From assembly GCA_938074605.1 (NCBI GenBank), contig CALJEI010000010.1, positions 1-64,000 on the forward strand: a DNA stretch of 64,000 bases, written 5' to 3'. Shown piece by piece: positions 56,269-64,000 of this stretch (the first letter of the stretch is position 1; each line of letters begins with the position of its first letter). The stretch comes from an uncultured Ignisphaera sp. (GTDB taxonomy: Archaea; Thermoproteota; Thermoprotei_A; Sulfolobales; Ignisphaeraceae). Position numbers and translations under genes: made by a program. The notes under the pieces were generated by a model that was not told where the DNA came from, did no database searches, and saw only the letters and a list, made by a program, of their open reading frames with translations.

Positions 56269-56403
56269 TATTTATCTCCCACTAGCATTTCTAATTCACT
56301 AACCAACAAGGATAGTGAATACTTGTTTATCCTTATAAGCATTTATTAAACACATTTCTCGAAAAATAGTTATTAGCCTACACCTAAAAGGAGGCAATAA
56401 CTG

Positions 56404-57117
56404 ATGACAATATCAATAATTGCTGTAGCTGATATTCATGCTCCATACTATCTACCTCTCTTTAGCGCGTCCATTAATAGTCTACTGAATAAAGAATTCG
56501 ATATAATAATTTTAGCTGGTGATATAGTTGATCATGGCAATATAAACATGGTCAAGCCTGTTATCGATATATTGATTAAGTTCATGAAAAGAATGGGTAC
56601 TGAAATTCCTATATTGGCTATATTTGGAAACGAAGAATATATAGGTCTCGAAGAGAGATTTAAAGGCATGTATCCAGAAATAAAATGGCTTAACGATGAG
56701 TATGTTACATTAAATGTAAAGAATATTAACCTTTGTGTCGTTGGTAGTAGGGGTATACTCAAGAGACCAACATCATGGCAACGCCGTAACATACCTAATG
56801 TAGAGAATTTATATGAGATGCGATTAAATAAAATAAAAAATATGCTTAGAGAATGTAATAAGCAAGACATTTCAATTCTAGCGACTCACTATGCTACAAC
56901 ATATGCGACCTTATATGGTGAAAATACTAAAATATATAACTATCTAGGGTATCCAATAATTGAGTCGCTTTCTGTAGATATGCGTCCTAGACTCTCCCTA
57001 CATGGCCATGCACATAACGCTTCTAAGCTTTATGCAAATGTAAATGGTGTTGATATATATAATGTTTCTCTTGTAGCCAGAAAAAGTGTAACAGTAATAG
57101 ACATCAACATAGTGTAG
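56404..57117 (+). CDS. Calcineurin-like metallophosphoesterase
   Basis: The 237-residue protein has the family motifs in order: AVADIHAPYY (DxH), ILAGDIVDHG (GDxxD), IFGNEEYIG (GNxE in place of the usual GNHE/D), ILATHYATTY (H) and LSLHGHAH (GHxH). It is probably a phosphodiesterase or phosphatase; the substrate is unknown. A strong AAGGAGG lies nine bases before the ATG, one of the clearest ribosome sites in the window. Confidence 0.85.
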   Translation: MTISIIAVADIHAPYYLPLFSASINSLLNKEFDIIILAGDIVDHGNINMVKPVIDILIKFMKRMGTEIPILAIFGNEEYIGLEERFKGMYPEIKWLNDEYVTLNVKNINLCVVGSRGILKRPTSWQRRNIPNVENLYEMRLNKIKNMLRECNKQDISILATHYATTYATLYGENTKIYNYLGYPIIESLSVDMRPRLSLHGHAHNASKLYANVNGVDIYNVSLVARKSVTVIDINIV

Positions 57118-57129
57118 TTTACTTACTAG

Positions 57130-57945
57130 CTAGTAACCTTTTATTATAACCATATATAGTGAGGCGAATATTATATATGGCATAATATGTATTCTATTTA
57201 TATTCTTTTTTCTGTATTCTATATCCCTTTTCAATATATCTGTTATAGATATAGACTTATAGTCGGCTGACCCTATAGATTTCTCCTCTAATGAAATTAA
57301 TAGGAAGAGTCTAGATAATATTGAATTAATATCATTTAGGCTTCTTGCAATATCCTCAACAATATTTAATACATTGAGAACTTTTTGCATATTTGCAAAT
57401 GCTTCAAATCTTAATGAAATTCTAGACAAAATCTGAAATACATCGCTAAGCTTCATATTCTCTACAATTATTTTTCTCTCTGCTATTTCCGTTCTATCAA
57501 GAAGAGTTGCTATCTCTCCCCCAAAGTTTTTTAATGTTTTAATGAATAATAGAGTTTCATTAGTGTTATTTAGTGACATAGCTCTATATAGATGTCTAAT
57601 AGATTCATGAAAATCAAGATGTTGTAATTTCACTATATAGTTTACATATAGAGACATAGTGGATGCCATACTTACTTCAATCATGGCATTGGAACCAACA
57701 TTTTTAAGGCTCAGCTGCAGGCCTTGTACTAATGATTCACCTAAATTAAGGTCATTGACTCCTCTTAGACCCTTTTTGAATTCCTCAATATATTTTCTAA
57801 CATTTGAATCAATTCCAAGTATGGAAGACATTGCTGTAAGAGTACAAGTTTCAAAATCGTTAAATTGACTGAATCGATGTGGTGCTGCTATTTTGGGATA
57901 GCTACTACATGCATAGAATAGAGCTTTAATGACATTAAAATCCAA
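57130..57945 (-). CDS. Helical protein with C-terminal membrane helix
   Basis: The 271-residue protein is mostly helical, with no clear motif, and ends with a membrane-like segment (IHIMPYIIFASLYMVIIKGY). Two helical repeats of similar pattern (about 55-120 and 140-205) recall the cytoplasmic part of GspF/TadC-type assembly proteins, but the match is weak. It is convergent with the phosphoesterase gene. Confidence 0.45.
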   Translation of the reverse strand: MDFNVIKALFYACSSYPKIAAPHRFSQFNDFETCTLTAMSSILGIDSNVRKYIEEFKKGLRGVNDLNLGESLVQGLQLSLKNVGSNAMIEVSMASTMSLYVNYIVKLQHLDFHESIRHLYRAMSLNNTNETLLFIKTLKNFGGEIATLLDRTEIAERKIIVENMKLSDVFQILSRISLRFEAFANMQKVLNVLNIVEDIARSLNDINSILSRLFLLISLEEKSIGSADYKSISITDILKRDIEYRKKNINRIHIMPYIIFASLYMVIIKGY

Positions 57946-58678
57946 TATTTTACACCACGTGGATAATATTTTGAAAACTAGGATAAATTTCTACATCTAA
58001 AAACTCTGCTCTTAAAGATAGAAATACAGAAATGAAGTCTGATAAATACTACATTCCTTATAATAGTTCTAGAAAAGTTTGAGAGACCGATATTATCATA
58101 ATAATAGATATTAACACCAATAGCTTGCTAATCGTCCATTTAAGGATGAACAAGTATTACCGGCTTCTACCAAAAATCTGTAAGCTTCTAATAGAAGAAT
58201 TCTTGGAGATACTATTTACTTTAGGCAAATTAAAGAGCTTTAAAATGCTTAGAAAAATGTAATTTGGATAGAGGAAATAATATGAAATTACATAAGTAGA
58301 TAGAAAGAACCAAGTGAGAGTATTTTAGTTGAGACTCTAAGTATATTGTTCAAGATGATGATAAGAGCTTTAAGACTATACATAACAAAGTATTGCAACA
58401 GTAATCATGAGAATATACTACATACTATAGGTGTAAATTATATATCTTTAAGTTCTATACATTATGTAGTAGCATATTACAAAATAGATGTGATGCTAAA
58501 ATCTAGCCTAGCTGAAATTGGAAATATAACATTAAAACAATGAACACTGGAGTAGCTCGTTCTTTAAAATAGGGGAAGAAGTTAGATATTAAACCTATTC
58601 TAAAAGACTTAATGGTTATAATTACCCCATGTATTACTATACTACTGATATAGCTTTATTAAACTATGCCGTGAGATT
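57946..58678. other. Gene-poor stretch of about 730 bases
   Basis: No firm gene. Two short plus-strand frames are open: 58146-58262 (38 residues, MNKYYRLLPKICKLLIEEFL) and 58355-58543 (62 residues, MMIRALRLYITKYC). Neither has a good ribosome site or known family. An ATGATGA near 58355 has no matching D box. No tRNA, repeat or palindrome was seen. Confidence 0.3.
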
Positions 58679-59293
58679 ATGGTTTCACCATCACAATATT
58701 TTAAGATACTATACATCATTTTTATACTAACATTTTTATTGTATGGTATACTCCTAATAGGATTTAATCTTATAGTAATGATGATGGCGATAATATTTTC
58801 TTGTATATTGATAAATCATAAAAATGTTTGCCGTGTTGTATATTTTCGTCATTTAGATACCATAGCTATAGATTTGTGTGGATGTCTGTTGCCACTCATA
58901 GCTTCATTAATTATAGCTCTCAGTAGTAGAATTGATGCAATTTTATTTGTAATTTTCTTATCACTTTCAGTAATGATAGCCTCTATAAATACAGTGCTAT
59001 CAAGTAAATCTATTATCGTTAATGTATTTAGGTACTCAATATCACTATTTCTACTATCATTGACTCTTTTTAGATCATACGATTGCTACTTCTACGTCCT
59101 TCCCCTGGTGTCCGCAATAGGTATTATACTAGGTTCTGATATCCTACCCTATATCTTTATGCGTCCTATATTGAAGGATTCAAAGAAGATTCTTGTTATA
59201 GGTGGAGCAAAATCTTTGGATGCCATAAATATTTCTACAATCTTAACTATGATTATGATAGCCATATATATTATTTTTAGCAAAATATTGTAA
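58679..59293 (+). CDS. Polytopic membrane protein, probably DUF1614
   Basis: The 204-residue protein has about six membrane helices. The motifs GCLLPLIASLIIA (about 62), IILGSDILPYIFMRP (about 156) and VIGGAKSLDAINIS (about 178) fit the DUF1614 type, where a GG-A-x-x-x-D-G-I motif is usual; here it is GGAKSLDAI. Function unknown. It is followed by the ATP-grasp gene after 56 bases on the same strand. Confidence 0.5.
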   Translation: MVSPSQYFKILYIIFILTFLLYGILLIGFNLIVMMMAIIFSCILINHKNVCRVVYFRHLDTIAIDLCGCLLPLIASLIIALSSRIDAILFVIFLSLSVMIASINTVLSSKSIIVNVFRYSISLFLLSLTLFRSYDCYFYVLPLVSAIGIILGSDILPYIFMRPILKDSKKILVIGGAKSLDAINISTILTMIMIAIYIIFSKIL

Positions 59294-59349
59294 AAGCCTT
59301 ATAAATAATTTTGCAGCACTATTTAATTAATCATCATATGGTGACGATT

Positions 59350-60246
59350 GTGAAGATAGCCATTGTTGCAGATAAACCAGTGCCTCCTTGGAGTATAAGA
59401 CAAATAATGTTGGCACTCGAAGAACTTGGAGCCTCATCTATGTATCTGAGACCATCTAGCATAACATCTATTATAGGTGAAAACAATTTTTATGTGGTGT
59501 ATTCAAATACACTAAAACCCTTTGAAGCTGATGCTGTTATCTTAAGAGATTTAGGTGTAGCTACAACTATAGAGATTTTTCTTAGAAGGATAGATATTTT
59601 CAAACATATAGAGGAATTAAGTATCCCTGTGATAAATCCTGTCAATTCATATATGATTGCTAGAGATAAATATCTTAGTCTTCTTCTTCTATCAAAGGCA
59701 GGTATACCTATTCCTAAAACTGCAATAGTAGAGGACTTCTATTCTGCTACAAAACTTGCAGAAAGCTGGAGAAAAGTTGTTGTAAAACCATTAATAGGCA
59801 GTATGGGATTTGGTATAATTAGAGCTGAAAGTGCTGATACAGTATACAACGTAGCAAGGACATTATCACAGTTACACCAGCCTATATACATTCAAGAGTA
59901 TATAGAAAAGCCTGGAAGAGATATCAGAGTGCTTATAATAGGCGATGAAATTGTTGCTGCATATTACCGTGTTCAACAGAATATTGAAAACTGGAAAACA
60001 AATGTGGCCCAAGGAGCGCGTGTTGATATCATAGAAAAATTAGATAGCGAACTTGAATCTCTTGCCTTTAAAATTTTAAAAATATTGAATTTGTATTATG
60101 CAGGTATAGATGTTGCAGAAACGAAGAATGGATATGTTGTGTTTGAAGTGAATGCTTCACCACAATGGAGAGGAATACAGAGGGCAACAGGTATAAATCC
60201 AGCTAAAAAATTAGCTAAACATGTTATATCATTAATAAGACAATAA
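59350..60246 (+). CDS. RimK/LysX-type ATP-grasp ligase
   Basis: The 298-residue protein from GTG 59350 (GGTGA five bases upstream) starts MKIAIVADKPVPPWS and has the ATP-grasp fold: VVVKPLIGSMGFGII (Lys loop, about 145), IYIQEYIEKPGRDIRVLI (Glu/Arg, about 185) and VFEVNASPQWRGI (metal Glu-Val-Asn). Such enzymes add an amino acid, often glutamate, to a carboxylate. LysX/ArgX, RimK or the methanopterin ligase MptN are possibilities; no lysine gene is nearby. A C/D sRNA starts 17 bases after its stop. Confidence 0.8.
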   Translation: MKIAIVADKPVPPWSIRQIMLALEELGASSMYLRPSSITSIIGENNFYVVYSNTLKPFEADAVILRDLGVATTIEIFLRRIDIFKHIEELSIPVINPVNSYMIARDKYLSLLLLSKAGIPIPKTAIVEDFYSATKLAESWRKVVVKPLIGSMGFGIIRAESADTVYNVARTLSQLHQPIYIQEYIEKPGRDIRVLIIGDEIVAAYYRVQQNIENWKTNVAQGARVDIIEKLDSELESLAFKILKILNLYYAGIDVAETKNGYVVFEVNASPQWRGIQRATGINPAKKLAKHVISLIRQ

Positions 60247-60262
60247 ATAAAAATATGTCATT

Positions 60263-60320
60263 TTTATGATGATTATGCAAACCAGCTGAATGGTGATGAA
60301 GAGCTCTCGCACTGATTTTA
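60263..60320 (+). ncRNA. C/D box sRNA downstream of the ATP-grasp gene
   Basis: C ATGATGA (60266-60272), guide TTATGCAAACCAG (13), D' CTGA (60286-60289), spacer ATG, C' GTGATGA (60293-60299), guide AGAGCTCTCGCA (12), D CTGA (60312-60315). All four boxes are perfect or near-perfect. It fills most of the 90-base gap between two convergent genes. Targets are not assigned. Confidence 0.93.
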
Positions 60321-60336
60321 TCTCATTATAAAAATG

Positions 60337-61572
60337 TTACATATTGATGTGAAACTCAAATCCACTCTTTTGCAAATCATTTATAATGCTATTTACCGCT
60401 TCTCTAGATGGAATCTCTAGTAATATTTCTATATATGTATATAGGAGTGGAATCCTTTCACCAAATCTTTCATGCCTTATGTCTACTATATTACATCTAT
60501 GTTTAGCTATAACCTCTGTTATTCTATATAGTGTACCGGGCGTGTCTGGCACATACCCATAAATCTTTACCATTTTCCCATGCTTCAATAATCCTCTAAT
60601 TATAACTCTGTATATGGATGTTAGATCAGCATTTCCACCTGTAAGTATTGCTACAACATTTTTATTCTCAATACCCTGAATCTTGCCGCTAATTAATGCT
60701 GCTAAAGTAGATGCACCTGCTCCCTCAACCAAAGTCTTTGCCCTTTCAAGAAGTAAATACATTGAGTGGGCAATTTCATCTTCATCTACTGTCACTATCT
60801 CATCAATGGTACTTGAAATTATTTTAAAAGTAATTTCTCCAACCCTCTTTACAATAAGGCTGTCAGCAAGTGATGGTCTAGCATCTACTTGGACTATCTT
60901 TTTCATTTCAATAGATTTTTTCATTTTTGGTGCAACAGAGGGTTCAACACCAATAATTTTTGTATTCGGTCTAACGATTTTCAAAACACTTATAATGCCT
61001 GATGCCAGCCCTCCACCACCAATAGGCACAACAACTACATCTATGTTCTCTAACTGTTTTAGTAATTCCCAGGCTATAGTTGCCTGGCCTGCAATAATGT
61101 CTATATCATTAAATGGGTGTATATAGGTATAATGCTTTTCATTGGCTATATTTAATGCAAGGGACTCTGCCTCATCAAATATATTTCCGTGCAATATCAC
61201 TTCTGCTCCATATCCAATAGTAGCTTCTATTTTTGAGATGGGTGTAGTAATAGGCATTACTATAACACTTCTAAGTCCAAATATTTTAGCGGCAAATGCT
61301 ACTCCTTGGGCATGATTGCCTGCTGATGCTGCAACTATCCCTTTTGTTCCTTCACTATATACGTTATGGGTTTTGAAAAGAGCTCCTCTAACTTTAAATG
61401 AACCTGTTTTTTGTAGATTTTCATATTTTAAATATACTCTACATCCACTCATTTTAGAGAATGTTATGCTTACGTCTAGTGGAGTTGTATGTATATAGTT
61501 TCTAATTACCTCTAAAGCTACTTTACTTCTATTATATACCTCTTCCATTAACCTCCGTACATCTGATGCCAT
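60337..61572 (-). CDS. ilvA: Threonine ammonia-lyase (dehydratase) with ACT domain
   Basis: The PLP enzyme makes 2-oxobutanoate from threonine, the first step of one isoleucine route. The 411-residue protein has the PLP lysine in LQKTGSFKVRGALFKT (about 52-67), the phosphate loop in VPIGGGGLASGI, and a C-terminal ACT-like domain (GYVPDTPGTLYRITEVIAKH) as in catabolic/biosynthetic TdcB-type short forms. It is 26 bases downstream of sui1 on the same strand. Confidence 0.94.
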   Translation of the reverse strand: MASDVRRLMEEVYNRSKVALEVIRNYIHTTPLDVSITFSKMSGCRVYLKYENLQKTGSFKVRGALFKTHNVYSEGTKGIVAASAGNHAQGVAFAAKIFGLRSVIVMPITTPISKIEATIGYGAEVILHGNIFDEAESLALNIANEKHYTYIHPFNDIDIIAGQATIAWELLKQLENIDVVVVPIGGGGLASGIISVLKIVRPNTKIIGVEPSVAPKMKKSIEMKKIVQVDARPSLADSLIVKRVGEITFKIISSTIDEIVTVDEDEIAHSMYLLLERAKTLVEGAGASTLAALISGKIQGIENKNVVAILTGGNADLTSIYRVIIRGLLKHGKMVKIYGYVPDTPGTLYRITEVIAKHRCNIVDIRHERFGERIPLLYTYIEILLEIPSREAVNSIINDLQKSGFEFHINM

Positions 61573-61598
61573 TATTTTTATTGCACCATTAGCTACTC

Positions 61599-61916
61599 CT
61601 AACGCTCCTCCTCAATGAATATTATATTCTCTGGTTTAAATCCAAATTCCTCTGTAAGTATTTTTTTAAGTCTTGACCTATGATCTCCTTGGATCTCAAT
61701 TTTACCATTCTTTATTGTTCCACCTGCAGCAAGTTTTGTCTTAAGATATGATGCAAGCCTCTTTAAATCAAATGCTTTTTCGTCTATTCCTTCTACTACA
61801 GTTACCGTCTTACCCATTTTTCTATGCTCAAGCTTTATTTTAATGACCTGTGACTCTACTTCTAGCTGTGTACATAGCTCTGGAGGGAGACCCACACATA
61901 GATTTTCTGATTTCAT
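61599..61916 (-). CDS. Translation factor SUI1 (aIF1)
   Basis: The 105-residue protein is the archaeal homologue of eIF1, which checks start-codon choice on the small ribosomal subunit. [31 protein letters not shown] and [15 protein letters not shown] are the family's core. It has an N-terminal extension with two cysteines ([11 protein letters not shown]). It is divergent from rpoP by 77 bases. Confidence 0.95.
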   Translation of the reverse strand: MKSENLCVGLPPELCTQLEVESQVIKIKLEHRKMGKTVTVVEGIDEKAFDLKRLASYLKTKLAAGGTIKNGKIEIQGDHRSRLKKILTEEFGFKPENIIFIEEER

Positions 61917-61993
61917 TGATTTGCATGCCCAACTAACAATTTAGGTCTAGAGCTTAAAAACCTGCTTCAAAATATAAGCCTTTAGTGTTAAAG

Positions 61994-62140
61994 ATGCCTA
62001 AATATATATGCTTAAAATGTGGCAAGGAGTTTGACGAATCTCAACTTGCTGTAATGATGGCTATTAGATGTCCATACTGTGGCTATAGGGTTATAGTTAA
62101 AAGTAGGAGTGGTGAAATTAAAATCCTTCGCGCAATATAG
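61994..62140 (+). CDS. rpoP: RNA polymerase subunit P (Rpb12-like)
   Basis: A 48-residue protein starts MPKYICLKCGKEFDESQL and has CPYCGYRVIVKSR, the zinc ribbon of the archaeal RNA polymerase P subunit, with four cysteines (CLKC and CPYC). Length and sequence are typical. It is divergent from sui1; the 77-base spacer must carry both promoters. The following 250 bases (to 62387) are AT-rich with no feature. Confidence 0.93.
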   Translation: MPKYICLKCGKEFDESQLAVMMAIRCPYCGYRVIVKSRSGEIKILRAI

Positions 62141-62387
62141 CTTTCGACTATAGTATTGGTGATGAAGTAGCCCTCACCAAACTGTTTTAAATTCAATATT
62201 AACACTAATTACTAGCCTTTATTAGTTAATACCATACTATTCCCACAATAAAATTATAGTCTTCCTTCATATTTTAAAACAAAAATATCTTTAAGCTAAA
62301 TGAAGATATAAATAAAGTGCGAGGAAATAAAGTGAAATAGTAAACAGATATTGACCAATATAAACCAATGCAAGAGTGTATTTACTT

Positions 62388-63326
62388 TTACTTCTCTGTC
62401 TGTTCTTCAGTACCTAGTGCCTTCATTAACTCTTTATATCTATTTCTTACAGTAACCTCAGTTACCCCTGCTGCCATAGCAACCTCTTTTTGCGTCCTTC
62501 TTTCGTCATTTAATAAAGCAGCTATGTACACTGCAGCTGCTGCAACTCCTGCAGGATCTCTTCCAGCAGTAACACCTAGTTCTCTAGCTTTCTGTATTAT
62601 TTCTACTGCCGTTTTAACGGTAGCGCCACTTAAACCAAGTATAAATGCTATTCTTTGGGCATGCTCTGCAGCATCAACAATAGGGATTTTAAGTGTTAAT
62701 TCTCTAACTAAGAGTCTATAACATCTAGCTACCTCCTTTCTACCACTTTTAGTAAATTTAGATATTTCATCTAGAGTTCTTGGAACTCCATGTATTCTAC
62801 ATGCTGCATATAGTGCAGCCGCAACCATACTTTCAATTGCCCTCCCCCTTACAAGTTCCCTTTCAACAGCTCTTCTATATATTATTGCTGCTTCTTCTCT
62901 TACAACCCTTGGTAGTCCTAGCTGATTAGCAATTCTATCTAGCTCATTTAAAGCCTGTATAATATTTCTATCTACATTACTTTGAACTCTGGTTCTACTA
63001 TGCCACTTTCTAATACGTATAATTTCAAGTCTTCTTTTAAGATCTAGCCTTCTACCTGAAGCATCTCTATCGTACCAATCTATGACTGTCGATAATCCAC
63101 TATCATGTAACGCTATATTTATAGGACCTCCAGCCCTACTTCTCTGCTCCTTTTCCTCGGCTGTAAAGGCTCTCCACTCCGGACCTCTATCAATAACATG
63201 TTCAGCTATAACCTCTCCACTGTCTGCACAAATCCACTCCCCACGAACTTCGTCATATATTATATTACCGCTTGGACATCTCATTAATACATCTTCTGGA
63301 GAAGGTTCTGATGGTCTAATAACCAT
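62388..63326 (-). CDS. tfb: Transcription initiation factor B (TFB) with degenerate zinc ribbon
   Basis: TFB bridges TBP-DNA and RNA polymerase. The 312-residue protein has the B-reader [19 protein letters not shown] and two cyclin folds ([19 protein letters not shown]..., then [18 protein letters not shown]...) with [12 protein letters not shown]. In the N-terminal ribbon only Cys17 and Cys33 remain ([20 protein letters not shown]); the second ligand is deleted and the fourth is Ser36. Sulfolobus TFB1, as I recall, shows the same loss, so this is probably a crenarchaeal trait. ATG at 63326. Confidence 0.95.
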   Translation of the reverse strand: MVIRPSEPSPEDVLMRCPSGNIIYDEVRGEWICADSGEVIAEHVIDRGPEWRAFTAEEKEQRSRAGGPINIALHDSGLSTVIDWYDRDASGRRLDLKRRLEIIRIRKWHSRTRVQSNVDRNIIQALNELDRIANQLGLPRVVREEAAIIYRRAVERELVRGRAIESMVAAALYAACRIHGVPRTLDEISKFTKSGRKEVARCYRLLVRELTLKIPIVDAAEHAQRIAFILGLSGATVKTAVEIIQKARELGVTAGRDPAGVAAAAVYIAALLNDERRTQKEVAMAAGVTEVTVRNRYKELMKALGTEEQTEK

Positions 63327-63526
63327 GATTAAACTCCTCTTAAGCTTTTAGTAAGCAAAGCTTATAAACTTTACTATTCCCCACTTTAAATATTAATAGT
63401 ATAATTAGATGAAGATTGATACTTTAAACCTTCATTCAAATCGCATCCAAAATACCATTCAATTAAATTATTAATATATAAATCTATTGCTATCCTATAA
63501 TTACTGGTATAATCATGGTAATAACG

Positions 63527-63535
63527 TTTATAAAG
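63527..63535 (+). promoter_or_regulatory. TATA box of the tRNA-Gln gene
   Basis: TTTATAAAG lies 31 to 39 bases before the mature 5' end of tRNA-Gln, the usual place for an archaeal TATA box with a short leader. The remainder of 63327-63526 is AT-rich, with no other feature except the presumed TFB promoter. Confidence 0.6.
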
Positions 63536-63565
63536 CTGTTTTAAAGTTTTAGAGAAATAGGTTGT

Positions 63566-63641
63566 AGCCGGGTCGTCTAGCGGCCAAGGATGCGGGGCTC
63601 TGGCCCCCGTGACCGGGGTTCGAATCCCCGCCCGGCTACCA
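63566..63641 (+). tRNA. tRNA-Gln (anticodon CTG), CCA encoded
   Basis: A full cloverleaf is present without an intron. The acceptor arm pairs AGCCGGG with CCCGGCT. The anticodon stem pairs CGGGG with CCCCG around the loop CTCTGGC (anticodon CTG). The T arm pairs CGGGG with CCCCG around TTCGAAT. Discriminator A is followed by an encoded CCA (63639-63641). The D arm has GTCT with AGGA. The high GC content contrasts with its surroundings. The last bases overlap the stop codon of the ureohydrolase gene on the other strand. Confidence 0.97.
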
Positions 63642-64000
63642 ACACTTCTTAACATGTAGTCCCATAGCTTCAACCATCATTGCAATTAACTCTACTATTA
63701 TTTTGGCCGATACAAATGCTGTTATCTCTGAGGGGTCGTATAATGGTGTCATCTCAACTATATCTACCGCATACGTGTTTACATCAACTATTTTATATAA
63801 GATGTTTAGCAATGTATATGGATCTAACCCTAGAGGTTCAGGTGTCTGAACACCTGGTGCATATGATGGGTCTATGATATCAATATCTATAGAGATATAT
63901 TTTGCTTTACACATAGAAACAGTATTCTCTACATCATTTATTAGCTTTGGGTTTACTACGCCCCCTACAATCCTAAATATTTCTATGTCCTTTTTATCAC
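63636..64000 (-). CDS. speB: Agmatinase/arginase-family ureohydrolase, N-terminus outside window
   Basis: The C-terminal 120 residues of a binuclear manganese ureohydrolase are present, with the frame open to the window edge. SIDIDIIDPSYAPGVQTPEP carries the metal-binding Asp-x-Asp-x-x-Asp, and YAVDIVEMTPLYDPSEIT the late conserved Glu. In crenarchaea this family usually converts agmatine to putrescine; arginase or another amidinohydrolase is possible. Its stop codon lies within the encoded 3' end of tRNA-Gln on the other strand. Confidence 0.88.
   Translation of the reverse strand, partial: DKKDIEIFRIVGGVVNPKLINDVENTVSMCKAKYISIDIDIIDPSYAPGVQTPEPLGLDPYTLLNILYKIVDVNTYAVDIVEMTPLYDPSEITAFVSAKIIVELIAMMVEAMGLHVKKCW

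Noticed and set aside
62158-62190. GTGATGA after rpoP as a C box
   Set aside because: The guide-length region is followed by CAAACTGT, not CTGA, and no second box pair exists.
63386-63673. Minus-strand frame of 95 codons across tRNA-Gln
   Set aside because: It reads through the tRNA in antisense and matches no family; a shadow of the tRNA.
1-64000. CRISPR arrays, insertion sequences, integrases or attachment sites
   Set aside because: No spaced direct repeats, transposase or recombinase motifs, or tRNA-linked repeats were seen. The only cas-like gene is the solo Cas4.

Overview
The window looks like a chromosomal stretch of a hyperthermophilic crenarchaeon (Thermoproteota), perhaps Desulfurococcales or Ignisphaera-like. 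The gene content is archaeal throughout: thermosome, TFB, RpoP, aIF1/SUI1, a TIP49-type AAA+ ATPase, a tetraether-lipid radical SAM enzyme, cyclic 2,3-diphosphoglycerate synthetase, archaeal LeuRS and dCTP deaminase. The DNA is AT-rich, genes often start with TTG or GTG after GAGGTG-like ribosome sites, and several intergenic regions hold archaeal C/D box sRNAs. The genus is inference. I see no CRISPR array, insertion sequence, integrase, prophage or replication origin.

Layout. 1-3146: partial thermosome gene and a coupled three-gene operon ending in a TtuA-like protein without its ATP-binding loop. 3446-10214: class II ribonucleotide reductase, a stand-alone TGT-fold protein, a PurM/ThiL-fold protein and a Tes-like radical SAM protein. 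10627-18334: cPGS-type P-loop protein, AAA+ ATPase, DegT aminotransferase, M24 peptidase, small membrane and zinc proteins, and a THUMP / tandem Sm-like pair. 18478-29896: CysRS, small cysteine-rich proteins, a ribbon-helix-helix protein, nicotinate phosphoribosyltransferase, LeuRS, a protein disulfide oxidoreductase and a short UDP-sugar dehydrogenase. 30127-34694: a broken membrane-protein gene, TIP49, DUF1152, an isolated Cas4-like nuclease and AdoMet decarboxylase. 34766-35813 is almost gene-free. 35814-44740: membrane glycosyltransferase, phosphohexomutase, DUF354, RNase HII, Mut7-C, AMMECR1 and dCTP deaminase. 44789-51266: one long pyrimidine operon on the minus strand (pyrF-E-B-I-K-C-D plus an unknown). 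51412-60246: aminopropyltransferase, a large secreted protein, a HAD phosphatase pseudogene, zinc-finger proteins, a phosphoesterase and an ATP-grasp ligase. 60337-64000: threonine dehydratase, SUI1, rpoP, TFB, tRNA-Gln(CTG) and a partial agmatinase-type ureohydrolase.

How genes work together. The pyr operon encodes steps two to six of UMP synthesis, with RNR and dCTP deaminase nearby for deoxynucleotides. AdoMet decarboxylase, the aminopropyltransferase and the ureohydrolase form most of an archaeal polyamine route, although they are dispersed. RpoP, TFB and possibly TIP49 belong to transcription.

The most notable non-coding signal is a set of C/D box sRNA candidates (about 20216, 21378, 27168, 32147, 33285, 34705, 51908 and 60263). 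Most are packed against the ends or starts of protein genes. The best candidates for something undescribed are the degenerate-TtuA operon (1046-3146), the THUMP / tandem Sm-like pair (17340-18334), the TGT-fold protein without its usual partners (6286-7341), and pyrC, which appears to lack a standard start codon.
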